Part shown: piece after piece, positions 1 to 7,356 of the stretch
How the letters are laid out: every line of letters starts with the position of its first letter
Numbering within the stretch: position 1 is the first letter of the stretch
Origin: Lachnospiraceae bacterium
Lineage (GTDB): Bacteria; Bacillota_A; Clostridia; Lachnospirales; Lachnospiraceae
NCBI GenBank assembly: GCA_031262285.1
Contig: JAISHZ010000262.1
Span: forward strand, 1-10,831
DNA length: 10,831 bases
Direction: 5' to 3'
The notes under the pieces: model-generated
What the model saw: the letters and a program-made list of their open reading frames with translations, nothing else
Databases searched by the model: none
What the model was told of the DNA's origin: nothing
Translations under genes and position numbers: made by a program

Positions 1-731
1 GCCTGTATTTCTTGAGGCGTATACCCACGCTGATAATGCCTTTCCGTAAAACGGCGATAACGCCCATCCGCTTCTTCTATAAAAAGAGTTAGATCATATT
101 CGTTGATTCCGGTTTCCGGGTCGTATTCATTTTCCCAAATAAAGCTGCAAGTATCCCGATTTTCTGCGATGGTCACATCACCGAGAATCGTTTCATATTT
201 AAAAGGCGTATTGAAATCGAAAAGAAAAAGCCCGCCCGGGTAAAGGAAGTTATTTACACGACTAAAAACCGTCAATAAATCCTCCCGGGTCAACAGATAA
301 TTAAAAGAGTCGCAAACACTAATCACAGCGCCTACGGTGGAATACAGATCCAATTCTCGCATATCTTGGAGCAAAAACAAAGGCGCGCTACCGCTGATGT
401 GAGAAGCTGTCGCATCCATCCCTTCCTCTGCCAATGTAGATTCATACACAGACATTGCCTTCTGCATCGCAAGCTGCAACATCTGCGGAGACTGATCCAC
501 TCCGATCATATCATACCCTTTTTGCGCCAACAACATCGAAAGCGTCCCGGTACCACACCCCAGATCCACGACCAAACGACGTTCGGATTCTAATTCCTGC
601 GTATCCGCAACCTTGGGTGCAAACTGCTTCAAAAGCTGATCAATCCGATCGCACCATTGCTCATAAGGGACATCATCCATGAATTCGTCGTAAACTTCTG
701 CAAAAGCATCATAAATAGGAAAATCATCCAT
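1..731 (-). CDS. Class I SAM-dependent methyltransferase, C-terminus cut by window edge
   Basis: The reading frame gives about 243 residues before it leaves the window. Motif I, VVDLGCGTG (about residues 54-62), is the glycine-rich SAM-binding loop. The acidic residue after strand 2 lies in IGVDQSPQM (Asp79), and QDMREL (122-127) matches the post-III region. The N-terminal FAEVYDEFMDDVPYEQW resembles a group of Firmicutes methyltransferases of unknown substrate (YqeM-like); the substrate cannot be read from sequence. Two stretches, about 41-52 and 104-118, look like extra loops compared with short family members. The start is uncertain. ATG at 731 is preceded by GGAAG with 8-base spacing and fits the family N-terminus. 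TTG at 746 (after GGGA) and ATG at 758 are in frame, but 758 is only 2 bases beyond a strong hairpin and has no Shine-Dalgarno. The gene follows hisC on the same strand, separated by a repeat element, and is probably co-transcribed with it. Confidence 0.85.
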   Translation of the reverse strand, partial: MDDFPIYDAFAEVYDEFMDDVPYEQWCDRIDQLLKQFAPKVADTQELESERRLVVDLGCGTGTLSMLLAQKGYDMIGVDQSPQMLQLAMQKAMSVYESTLAEEGMDATASHISGSAPLFLLQDMRELDLYSTVGAVISVCDSFNYLLTREDLLTVFSRVNNFLYPGGLFLFDFNTPFKYETILGDVTIAENRDTCSFIWENEYDPETGINEYDLTLFIEEADGRYRRFTERHYQRGYTPQEIQ

Positions 732-752
732 ACGCTCTTCTTCCAAATCTAT

Positions 753-817
753 TCCCATCTGCGTGCCAACGGCACGCGTATCAATCAAATCGTTTGAAAG
801 TTCCCTTACTTTCAAAC
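753..817 (-). repeat. Bipartite inverted-repeat element, copy 1
   Basis: Read on the minus strand, this holds GTTTGAAAGT, loop AAGGGA and ACTTTCAAAC (817-792). Three bases later comes TTGATT (788-783), then GCGTGCC-GTT-GGCACGC (777-761), then AGATGGGA (760-753). The second copy, at 7283-7349 on the plus strand, has the same order and nearly the same spacing. This copy lies between the hisC stop and the methyltransferase start, 14 bases after the stop. The first stem is not followed by a T-run, so it is unlikely to be a terminator. The role is unknown; a folded mRNA element or a protein-binding dyad would both fit. Confidence 0.8.
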
Positions 818-831
818 TTGTGCTCTCTTTC

Positions 832-1896
832 TTAATTCATCGTCATACGCTCAAGAAACGCGCACAATTGATCCATTTCTTGCGCCGTACCAATGGTAAT
901 CCGCAAAAATTGACTGATTCGTGGTTTGTCCCAATGACGGACATAGATTCCTGCCTCTTTCAGTGCCAAGAACATTTCCTTCGCATCATGATTCGGGTGT
1001 GTCACAAACAAGAAATTACACTGAGAATCCAACACATGAAATCCCATTTTTTCTAACCGTACCCGCGTTTCCTCGCGAACTTTGATCACAAGATCACATA
1101 CATGACGAAAATACGCTTCATCTTCGATGGCCTTTATTCCCAAAATCTGTGAGGGCATATTGACCGTATAAGAATTAATCGAATTTTTCACAGCCTCCAT
1201 ATACGCGATCAACGCAACAGACCCGAACGCAAAGCCAATCCGCAACCCTGCTAAAGATCTGGATTTTGAAAAAGTACCTACCACCAACAAATTGTCATAT
1301 TTCGGAAGAAGAGACAAAGAAGACTGCGCTCCGAAATCAATATAAGCCTCGTCTACTATGACGATCACATCCGGATTGGCTTGCACGATCTCCTCGACTT
1401 GATCAACACGCAGCGCGATCCCGGTCGGTGCATTTGGATTCGGAAAAATGATCCCGCCATTCACCCGATGATAATCCGATGGGTCAATCGTATATTGTTC
1501 CGTAAGCGGTACTGTTTCAAAAGGAATTTGATAAAGGCTTGCCCACACTTCATAAAATGCATAAGTGATATCCGGAAACAAAAGTGGCTTCTTGGAATTG
1601 AAAAAAGTGAGAAACGCCGTCGAAAGCACATCGTCCGAACCAACGCCCACAAACACTTGCTCTTTTTGTAAATGATAATACGTTGCTAACCCTTGTTTCA
1701 GATCCCCAATAGAAGCATCCGGATATAATTTTAGCTTATCACCATCCAATGTAGCAGCAGCGACCGCCACACCCGGCGCAGGCGGATAAGGACTCTCATT
1801 CGTATTAAGCTTGAGTACCCCCGATGATTTTGGCTGTTCTCCTGCGACATAAGGCACCACATTACGAATATTACTCTCCCAAGCGAATCGATTCAT
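832..1896 (-). CDS. hisC: Histidinol-phosphate aminotransferase
   Basis: This is a 354-residue fold-type I PLP aminotransferase of the HisC family. The enzyme converts imidazole acetol phosphate plus glutamate to L-histidinol phosphate and 2-oxoglutarate in cytosolic histidine synthesis. Visible landmarks are the N-terminal KLNTNESPYPPAP (29-41), NPNAPTG (153-159), the PLP-contacting VDEAYIDF (181-188), the Schiff-base lysine in TFSKSRSLAGLRIGFA (Lys211, with phosphate-binding Arg219), and the C-terminal FLRITIGT arginine. Length is normal for the family. ATG at 1896 is chosen because AGGAGGGG lies 7 bases upstream; a TTG one codon earlier would have only 4 bases of spacing. No other his genes are nearby, so the enzyme could also serve aromatic amino acid transamination, as some HisC proteins do. 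It is divergent from glnA and probably heads a two-gene unit with the methyltransferase. Confidence 0.92.
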   Translation of the reverse strand: MNRFAWESNIRNVVPYVAGEQPKSSGVLKLNTNESPYPPAPGVAVAAATLDGDKLKLYPDASIGDLKQGLATYYHLQKEQVFVGVGSDDVLSTAFLTFFNSKKPLLFPDITYAFYEVWASLYQIPFETVPLTEQYTIDPSDYHRVNGGIIFPNPNAPTGIALRVDQVEEIVQANPDVIVIVDEAYIDFGAQSSLSLLPKYDNLLVVGTFSKSRSLAGLRIGFAFGSVALIAYMEAVKNSINSYTVNMPSQILGIKAIEDEAYFRHVCDLVIKVREETRVRLEKMGFHVLDSQCNFLFVTHPNHDAKEMFLALKEAGIYVRHWDKPRISQFLRITIGTAQEMDQLCAFLERMTMN

Positions 1897-1903
1897 CAAT
1901 CAG

Positions 1904-1911
1904 CCCCTCCT
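1904..1911 (-). promoter_or_regulatory. Shine-Dalgarno site of hisC
   Basis: The minus strand reads AGGAGGGG and ends 7 bases before ATG 1896. This spacing decides for ATG 1896 over the in-frame TTG at 1899. Confidence 0.8.
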
Positions 1912-1939
1912 TTCGCCATATCCTCTGTATATTTGAAAC

Positions 1940-1968
1940 AGTATAGCAGAAAAAACAAAACGCAACAA
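1940..1968 (-). promoter_or_regulatory. Likely sigma-A promoter for hisC
   Basis: On the minus strand there is TTGTTG (1968-1963), a 17-base spacer and TATACT (1945-1940). The -10 box matches the consensus at five of six positions and the -35 at four of six. Predicted transcription would start near 1933, about 37 bases before the hisC ATG. The position between divergent genes supports the call. Confidence 0.6.
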
Positions 1969-2071
1969 CCGATTCTAACATCCAAAACTGTCCCCTACTC
2001 TGCGCGGTTCGTCCGGGAAACAATGCCTTTGAATGTAGATCGGCGAACGTGTGAATAAATCGAATTCAAGA

Positions 2072-2100
2072 TTGACAAGAGAAGACGAGAACCGTATAGT
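2072..2100 (+). promoter_or_regulatory. Strong sigma-A promoter for glnA
   Basis: There is a perfect -35 TTGACA (2072-2077), exactly 17 bases of spacer, and TATAGT (2095-2100), five of six matches to the -10 consensus. The start site would lie near 2107, leaving a leader of only about 36 bases before ATG 2143. That is too short for a terminator/antiterminator leader, so control from this promoter should act on initiation or further downstream. No GlnR-type dyad (TGTNA-N7-TNACA) overlaps it. The remaining intergenic bases, 1969-2071, hold nothing I can name. Confidence 0.75.
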
Positions 2101-2132
2101 AAGGGAAATCAAATCTACACAAAAATAGGGAT

Positions 2133-2137
2133 GGGAG
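2133..2137 (+). promoter_or_regulatory. Shine-Dalgarno site of glnA
   Basis: GGGAG lies 5 bases before ATG 2143. It overlaps the upstream in-frame ATG at 2131, which argues against that codon being the start. Confidence 0.65.
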
Positions 2138-2142
2138 CTTTT

Positions 2143-3474
2143 ATGAAACCAAATACCAAGCAAGACATAATGGATAGAGTCATAGAAGAAGATGTACAAT
2201 TTATCAGACTGCAATTCACAGACCTATTCGGCAATCTCAAAAATATCGCCATTACTTCCAGCCAATTAGAAAGAGCACTCAACAACCAATGCATGTTTGA
2301 CGGATCATCGATCGAAGGATTCGTACGCATTGAAGAATCAGATATGTACTTGTACCCGGATCTTTCCACCTTTGAAATCTTCCCATGGCGACCACAGCAT
2401 GGCAAAGTCGCACGAATGATCTGCGATATTTACCGCCCCAACGGCAAACCATTCGAAGGAGATCCAAGAGGTGTTTTAAAAGATGCCATACGAACAGCCG
2501 CCCAAATGGGGTATTCCTTAGACGTAGGACCCGAATGCGAATTCTTCTTATTTCAAACAGATGAAAACGCGTTACCAACGACCATCACACATGAGCAAGC
2601 GGGTTATTTTGATGTAGGACCACTGGATTTTGGAGAAAACGCACGTCGAGACATGGTTATGACACTCGAAGATATGGGTTTTGTCATCGAAGCCTCTCAT
2701 CACGAAATGGCTCCCGCCCAACATGAGATCGATTTTCATTATGAAGAAGCGCTCAAAGCAGCGGACAATATCATGACCCTCAAACTGGCAGTCAAAACTA
2801 TTGCCAAAAAGTATGGATTTCACGCAACTTTCATGCCCAAACCCAAATTTGGGGTAAATGGATCAGGGATGCACATCAATATGTCTTTACACAAAGACGG
2901 AAAGAATATTTTCTTCGATCCGGGCGACCCGTACGGACTCAGCCTAGAGGCATATTGGTTTATCGGAGGATTAATGAAACACATTCGTGGGATGACAGCG
3001 ATCACCAATCCGCTGGTCAATTCTTACAAAAGACTCGTCCCCGGATTTGAAGCGCCTGTCTACATCGCATGGAGCACGACCAATCGAAGCCCCTTGATAC
3101 GGATACCGGCAGTCAAAGGAGACGGAACGAGAATCGAACTGCGTAACCCCGACCCTTGTGCGAATCCATATCTGACGCTTGCGCTATGCCTTCGAGCGGG
3201 ATTAGACGGAATCGCCAATCAAATCAACCCACAACGACAAGTAGAAAACAATATATTCCGGATGACACAAGCGCAGCGCGACGAGATGAAGATCGAAAGT
3301 CTCCCTGCAACGCTTGAGGACGCGCTTCATGAAATGGAAAAAGATGAAATGATACGCGAAGTATTGGGCGACCATATCTTCGACTGGTATTTAGCTGCCA
3401 AAAAAGAAGAATCTTTACGATATCGTGCACAAGTGACCGAATGGGAGATAGGGGAATATCTGAACCGCTACTAA
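2143..3474 (+). CDS. glnA: Glutamine synthetase, type I (GSI-alpha)
   Basis: The 443-residue enzyme makes glutamine from glutamate, ammonia and ATP; family members are cytosolic dodecamers. Landmarks in order are the FDGSSIEGF loop (52-60), metal-ligand glutamates in GPECEFFLF (Glu131, Glu133), HHEMAPAQHEID (186-197), the ATP-site KPKFGVNGSGMHIN (233-246), the glutamate-flap stretch NSYKRLVPGFEAP (293-305), and RIELRNPDPCANPY. It has no adenylylation site of the GSI-beta NLYDLP type. It keeps an arginine at residue 62 (GFVRIEES), the position linked to glutamine feedback inhibition in Bacillus subtilis. ATG 2143 is chosen because it gives exactly that numbering and has GGGAG at 2133-2137 with 5-base spacing; an in-frame ATG at 2131 has no good site. 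The promoter is at 2072-2100, and an ANTAR regulator follows. Confidence 0.97.
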   Translation: MKPNTKQDIMDRVIEEDVQFIRLQFTDLFGNLKNIAITSSQLERALNNQCMFDGSSIEGFVRIEESDMYLYPDLSTFEIFPWRPQHGKVARMICDIYRPNGKPFEGDPRGVLKDAIRTAAQMGYSLDVGPECEFFLFQTDENALPTTITHEQAGYFDVGPLDFGENARRDMVMTLEDMGFVIEASHHEMAPAQHEIDFHYEEALKAADNIMTLKLAVKTIAKKYGFHATFMPKPKFGVNGSGMHINMSLHKDGKNIFFDPGDPYGLSLEAYWFIGGLMKHIRGMTAITNPLVNSYKRLVPGFEAPVYIAWSTTNRSPLIRIPAVKGDGTRIELRNPDPCANPYLTLALCLRAGLDGIANQINPQRQVENNIFRMTQAQRDEMKIESLPATLEDALHEMEKDEMIREVLGDHIFDWYLAAKKEESLRYRAQVTEWEIGEYLNRY

Positions 3475-3492
3475 TCCACTTCGCATATATTT

Positions 3493-3589
3493 AGGGAAGG
3501 ATCCCGGTTTGTTACGATTACCGCCTATGGTGTTCATAGCCACAAATCGTACTACGAAGGGTGACCGACACAAGGCTATGGGAAGGAGG
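3493..3589 (+). other. Candidate structured RNA between glnA and the ANTAR gene
   Basis: The 129 bases between the two genes contain several pairings. TACGATT (3513-3519) pairs with AATCGTA (3545-3551) around an inner CTATG/CATAG stem (3525-3529 with 3535-3539), with a symmetrical five-by-five internal loop. Alternatively CATAGCC (3535-3541) can pair with GGCTATG (3574-3580), which abuts the GGAAGGAGG ribosome site (3581-3589). The two folds cannot coexist. The loop GTGT (3530-3533) can also meet ACAC (3568-3571). Near the start, GGGAAGGATCCC (3494-3505) can be drawn as a three-pair stem with hexaloop AAGGAT, which has the A1 and G4 that ANTAR proteins are known to read, though a four-pair GGGA/TCCC stem competes. 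No T-run follows, so this is not an intrinsic terminator. Confidence 0.4.
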
Positions 3590-3603
3590 CGGGCAAGACG
3601 AAC

Positions 3604-4140
3604 ATGATTGTTGCGTTTCCCAAGCTGGAAACGGCCAAAAACATTAAGAATATCTTGGTACGCAATGGTTTTCGCGTAGTAGGCGTCTGTACGACTGCAG
3701 CAGGAGCAATCGCTTTTGCAGATGGGCTTGTGGATGGGTTGTTGATTTGCAGTTATCAGTTGGCAGATATGCAGTGTTTGGAATTGCGAGAATATCTTCC
3801 TTCGGAATTTGAACTTCTCGTCATTGCATCCGCTCGGGTCATCGAAGAAAATCTGGGAAATGAAATCGTCAGTTTAACGCTTCCACTCAAAATCAATGAA
3901 CTGTTAAGTACCGTCGGTATGATGGAAGAAACGCTTCGACACCGTAGAAAGCGCCGTCACGAGACCAAAAAAGTCAGAAGCCCGCAAGATGATAAGACAA
4001 TCACCGAAGCAAAAGAATTGTTGATGAGACGTAATCACATGACAGAGGAAGAAGCTTATCGATATATGCAAAAGACCAGTATGGACAGCTCCAGAAACTT
4101 TGTCGAAACAGCACAGATGATTTTGGCTCTGTTGAATTAG
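3604..4140 (+). CDS. ANTAR-domain RNA-binding regulator with degenerate receiver
   Basis: The 178-residue protein has an N-terminal receiver-like domain (about 1-110), a basic linker (RHRRKRRHETKK, 112-123) and a C-terminal ANTAR domain (about 118-174). The ANTAR hallmarks are AKELLMRRNHMTEEEAYRYM and the SMDSSRNFVETAQMIL helix. ANTAR proteins bind paired RNA hairpins and prevent transcription termination. In place of the usual phospho-acceptor aspartate at the end of strand 3, the receiver reads GLLICSYQLADM, so phosphorylation is unlikely and another input is probable. Regulators of this kind beside clostridial glnA genes (NitR/GlnR-type) have been linked to nitrogen control; assigning that role here is inference. 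The start ATG matches the family N-terminus IVAFPK. GGAGG lies 14 bases upstream, an unusually long spacing that suggests folding or weak translation. Confidence 0.88.
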   Translation: MIVAFPKLETAKNIKNILVRNGFRVVGVCTTAAGAIAFADGLVDGLLICSYQLADMQCLELREYLPSEFELLVIASARVIEENLGNEIVSLTLPLKINELLSTVGMMEETLRHRRKRRHETKKVRSPQDDKTITEAKELLMRRNHMTEEEAYRYMQKTSMDSSRNFVETAQMILALLN

Positions 4141-4200
4141 ACAACCCACTTTACTAAATTAATAGATAAAAGCACTTGATCACATTTGAAAGGAGAGCCT

Positions 4201-5049
4201 ATGGAGTTTACCAAAATGCACGGCTGTGGCAATGATTATATTTATATCAATGGATTCACACAACAAGTGCCGATACAAGAAAAGCAACAATTAGCAAGGA
4301 CGCTCAGTGATAGGCATTTTGGCGTCGGATCTGACGGTTTGATCTTTATCAATCCCAGTAAAATAGCGGATTTTGAAATGGAGATGTACAATGCGGACGG
4401 TAGTCGCGCTGAAATGTGCGGCAACGGCATTCGGTGTGTCGGGAAGTATGTTTATGATCATCAGATGACGAATCAGACGGCGCTGACCGTAGAAAGTATG
4501 GGAAAGATTAAGAATCTGAATCTGACAGTGATCGATGGGAAAGTCGAGAAGGTATGTGTCGATATGGGCAGTCCGATCTTGGAACCGAGGCTGATACCGG
4601 CACTACCTACGCAGGAGACCGAACACACTTCCATCATAAATTCCCCCATTATAATAGAAGGAACAGAGTGGAGGATGACTTGTGTATCGATGGGAAATCC
4701 CCACGCAGTCGTGTTTGTAGAGAATGTGGACGATCTGGTACTTGACAGAGGATTGGGTTCTTCGTTCGAACACAACGAAAGATTTCCCAATAGAACCAAT
4801 ACAGAATTTGTCAAACTCTTGGGACGGGATAAGGTGCAAATGAGAGTCTGGGAAAGAGGAACCGGAGAAACGTTATCTTGCGGAACCGGCTGTTGCGCCG
4901 TCGCCGTGGCAGGAGTACTAAATGGTTTGACGGATTCAAGGATTACTGTTAAAGTATTGGGTGGCGAATTGGAGATTTTTTGGGATCAAAAGAGTAATCG
5001 AGTCTTTATGACAGGACCCGCCACTGAAGTCTTTGAAGGAAGGATATAG
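4201..5049 (+). CDS. dapF: Diaminopimelate epimerase
   Basis: The 282-residue cofactor-independent epimerase interconverts LL- and meso-diaminopimelate, the precursor of lysine and peptidoglycan cross-links. Both catalytic cysteines are visible: Cys73 in MCGNGIRC and about Cys227 in SCGTGCC. The N-terminal [23 protein letters not shown] (40-48), [10 protein letters not shown] and the late [12 protein letters not shown] motif are all typical, and the length is normal. ATG 4201 is preceded by AAGGAGAG with good spacing; an in-frame TTG at 4186 lies upstream of that site and is not the start. The gap to the ANTAR gene is 60 bases with no clear promoter or terminator. dapL follows 7 bases after the stop, so these two consecutive pathway enzymes are surely co-transcribed. 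Confidence 0.97.
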   Translation: MEFTKMHGCGNDYIYINGFTQQVPIQEKQQLARTLSDRHFGVGSDGLIFINPSKIADFEMEMYNADGSRAEMCGNGIRCVGKYVYDHQMTNQTALTVESMGKIKNLNLTVIDGKVEKVCVDMGSPILEPRLIPALPTQETEHTSIINSPIIIEGTEWRMTCVSMGNPHAVVFVENVDDLVLDRGLGSSFEHNERFPNRTNTEFVKLLGRDKVQMRVWERGTGETLSCGTGCCAVAVAGVLNGLTDSRITVKVLGGELEIFWDQKSNRVFMTGPATEVFEGRI

Positions 5050-5056
5050 AGAAGCG

Positions 5057-6277
5057 ATGTTCAAGATCAATGAGAATTATTGTAAATTACCCGGCAATTA
5101 TTTGTTTTTCACGATTCGACGCAAAGTGGAAGCCTATCGCGCACTTCATCCGGATCAAAAGGTGATCAGCTTAGGGATCGGCGACGCGACACAGCCATTG
5201 GCTCCGGCAGTCATACAAGCACTTCACGACGCGGTGGCGGAAATGGGAGAAGCAGCTACCTTTAAAGGATATGCACCGGATTTGGGGTATGCCTTTTTAC
5301 GGGAAAGGATTGCAAAAGAAGATTTCGCAAGCTTTGGTTATCAGATTGACGCCGACGAGATCTTTGTATCAGATGGTGCGAAGTGTGACAGTTCCAATAT
5401 TCAAGAGATTTTTGATCGTTCCAATCGCATTGCCGTAGCGGACCCGGTGTATCCTGTTTATGTGGATAGCAATGTCATGGCCGGGCGTACCGGCACATAT
5501 GATACCGTACAGGGGACATGGAGCGATGTCATCTATATGCCCTGTACCGCAGAGAATCATTTCACACCGCAGATTCCTGCGAAAGAGACGATACCGGATA
5601 TGATATACCTATGCTCCCCGAATAACCCGACAGGAACGGCAATGGACAAAGAGAGTCTGCAGCGGTGGGTAGATTACGCCAATGAAATAGGAGCGGTGAT
5701 CTTATTTGATGCCGCATACGAAGCATATATTACACAAGACAATGTTCCTCACAGTATCTATGAATGTAGCGGAGCGCGTACCTGTGCGATCGAAATGCGC
5801 TCGTTTTCAAAGAGAGCAGGATTTACCGGGTTACGTCTTGGCTATACCGTAGTACCCAAAGAGTTAAAATCACAAGATGTGAGTCTGCATTCCCTCTGGG
5901 CAAGAAGATATGTCACGAAATATAATGGAGCGCCATATATCGTGCAGCGCGCGGGAGAAGCAGTCTACTCACCGGAAGGAAAAGCACAAACGATGCAACA
6001 AGTAGCCGCTTATCTGCACAACGCAGCTACTATCCGAGAAGGTCTTTCCGCAGCAGGGTATGAGGTTTACGGCGGGACCAACGCACCATATATCTGGATG
6101 CGGATCCCACACGGAATGGATGGTTGGCAGTTCTTTGATCATCTTTTAGATACCGCTCATGTGGTCGTCACACCGGGTACCGGATTTGGACCTAGCGGAG
6201 ATCCCTACGTCCGTTTGACTGCTTTTGGAAGTTACGAAGACACCAAGGAAGCGATAGACAGAATCAAGCGTGTCTAA
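5057..6277 (+). CDS. dapL: LL-diaminopimelate aminotransferase
   Basis: The 406-residue PLP enzyme converts tetrahydrodipicolinate plus glutamate directly to LL-diaminopimelate, bypassing the succinylase or acetylase steps. Landmarks are the N-terminal [24 protein letters not shown] (39-48), the FVSDGAKCD segment, SPNNPTGT (187-194), FDAAYEAYI, the Schiff-base lysine in [11 protein letters not shown] (Lys252), and [15 protein letters not shown] with the substrate-carboxylate arginine (386). This set separates DapL from generic aspartate aminotransferases. ATG 5057 is chosen because it yields the family N-terminus. The upstream purine run AAGGAAGG is rather far away and its stem region overlaps dapF, so translational coupling to dapF is likely. 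Its product is the substrate of the dapF product encoded just upstream. Confidence 0.95.
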   Translation: MFKINENYCKLPGNYLFFTIRRKVEAYRALHPDQKVISLGIGDATQPLAPAVIQALHDAVAEMGEAATFKGYAPDLGYAFLRERIAKEDFASFGYQIDADEIFVSDGAKCDSSNIQEIFDRSNRIAVADPVYPVYVDSNVMAGRTGTYDTVQGTWSDVIYMPCTAENHFTPQIPAKETIPDMIYLCSPNNPTGTAMDKESLQRWVDYANEIGAVILFDAAYEAYITQDNVPHSIYECSGARTCAIEMRSFSKRAGFTGLRLGYTVVPKELKSQDVSLHSLWARRYVTKYNGAPYIVQRAGEAVYSPEGKAQTMQQVAAYLHNAATIREGLSAAGYEVYGGTNAPYIWMRIPHGMDGWQFFDHLLDTAHVVVTPGTGFGPSGDPYVRLTAFGSYEDTKEAIDRIKRV

Positions 6278-6301
6278 CTGCGGCGCGATAGGAGAAACCT
6301 T

Positions 6302-7288
6302 ATGCAAGATGTGATTCTGAGATTAGAAGGAATCTGTAAATCTTTTGGGGATGTGCAAGTACTGAAAGGAATTGATCTTGATATTCATCGCGGCGAATTC
6401 ATTACGATGCTTGGCTCATCTGGTTGTGGGAAGACGACTACCCTACGGATCATCGCCGGACTGGAAGAACCAACCGCAGGGAAACTCATCTTGGATCAAG
6501 AAGAGATCACTGATTTTGAACCAAACAAAAGGGATGTAAACACGGTTTTTCAAAATTATGCTTTGTTTCCGCATATGAATGTATACGAAAATATCGGCTA
6601 CGCGCTTCGACTCAAAAAAGTACCCAAAAAAGAAATCGAAGATAGAATACAGGAGATGTTGGTGCTTGTGCGCTTGAGCGGTTACGGAGAACGCAGACCG
6701 GAACAGCTTTCCGGTGGACAAAGACAGCGTGTGGCGATTGCACGTGCATTGATCAATCGCCCCAAAGTGCTGTTGTTGGACGAGCCGTTAGGTGCGTTGG
6801 ACTTGAAATTGCGCAGGCAGATGCAATTAGAGCTGAAACGATTGCAAAAGCTGCTTTCTCTTACTTTTGTATATATCACTCACGATCAAGAAGAAGCCAT
6901 CACGATGTCTGACAGGATTGCTGTCATGCACAAAGGGTTATTTGAACAGATCGGAACGCCAAATGAGATCTATTATCAACCTAAGACCAGTTATGTCGCT
7001 GATTTTGTAGGAAGTGCAAACATCTGGCTATCCGATCACAAGACTTTTGCGATACGTACAGAAAACGTCTTGATGAATGGAGAAGAGGCGTGTGTGTATC
7101 CTTCGAAAGTCATGGAAAAATCATTTGCAGGAGGACAACTGCGCATCGTCTTTCGAATGCACGATGGGCAGTTAGTGACTGCCAGTCGTTCCGGGATCGA
7201 TGCTCCGATCCGGGAAGGAGATGACATTATGATTGGGTGGGAGCCAAAGGACGTTGTACAGGTAGAGGATCGGGGTGACAATGTTTGA
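6302..7288 (+). CDS. potA: Spermidine/putrescine-type ABC transporter ATP-binding subunit
   Basis: The 328-residue ATPase powers polyamine import from the cytoplasmic face. The nucleotide-binding domain shows Walker A GSSGCGKT (38-45), Q-loop Gln84 ([11 protein letters not shown]), signature LSGGQRQR (136-143), Walker B VLLLDE (156-161), the D-loop GALD and the H-loop histidine in ITHD (His194). A C-terminal regulatory TOBE-like region covers about 250-325, typical of PotA. AGGAG stands 8 bases before the ATG. The gap to dapL is only 24 bases, which suggests read-through from the dap genes. The stop codon TGA (7286-7288) lies inside the first stem of repeat copy 2, so the element supplies the end of this gene. 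Confidence 0.95.
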   Translation: MQDVILRLEGICKSFGDVQVLKGIDLDIHRGEFITMLGSSGCGKTTTLRIIAGLEEPTAGKLILDQEEITDFEPNKRDVNTVFQNYALFPHMNVYENIGYALRLKKVPKKEIEDRIQEMLVLVRLSGYGERRPEQLSGGQRQRVAIARALINRPKVLLLDEPLGALDLKLRRQMQLELKRLQKLLSLTFVYITHDQEEAITMSDRIAVMHKGLFEQIGTPNEIYYQPKTSYVADFVGSANIWLSDHKTFAIRTENVLMNGEEACVYPSKVMEKSFAGGQLRIVFRMHDGQLVTASRSGIDAPIREGDDIMIGWEPKDVVQVEDRGDNV

Positions 7289-7349
7289 AAGTAAAGAGAA
7301 CTTTCAAACTCCTTGATTTGGAGAGCGCGCCGTTGGCGCGCAGACGGGA
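7283..7349 (+). repeat. Bipartite inverted-repeat element, copy 2
   Basis: This holds GTTTGAAAGT (7283-7292), loop AAAGAGA and ACTTTCAAAC (7300-7309). Three bases later comes TTGATT (7313-7318), then GCGCGCC-GTT-GGCGCGC (7325-7341), then AGACGGGA (7342-7349). It matches copy 1 at 753-817 on the other strand in sequence, order and spacing. In the second stem the fourth pair is C-G here and T-A in copy 1, a paired change that preserves the fold. It contains the potA stop codon and ends at the likely ribosome site of potB. Confidence 0.8.
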
Positions 7350-7350
7350 G
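7346..7350 (+). promoter_or_regulatory. Probable Shine-Dalgarno site of potB
   Basis: GGGAG lies 6 bases before TTG 7357 and directly follows the second stem of the repeat element. Folding of that stem could affect access to it. Confidence 0.55.
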
Positions 7351-7356
7351 CAATGT

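Noticed and set aside
792..817. First hairpin of the repeat as a Rho-independent terminator of hisC
   Set aside because: The stem is AT-rich and is followed on the minus strand by GATTTGATTG, not a T-run. The same stem also lies upstream of another start in copy 2.
2007..2048. GTTCG/CGAAC dyad in the hisC-glnA intergenic region
   Set aside because: Only five pairs separated by more than 30 bases, which is expected by chance.
2050..2071. GlnR/TnrA operator upstream of the glnA promoter
   Set aside because: A TGTGA half-site is present at 2050-2054, but the TNACA half at the required N7 spacing is missing.
2131..2142. Upstream ATG as the glnA start
   Set aside because: It overlaps the GGGAG that serves ATG 2143, and it would shift the conserved Arg62 numbering by four residues.
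3513..3580. Fluoride riboswitch
   Set aside because: The ATGGTGTTC hairpin loosely recalls the crcB motif, but the required downstream CTGATG segment is absent and the gene context does not fit.
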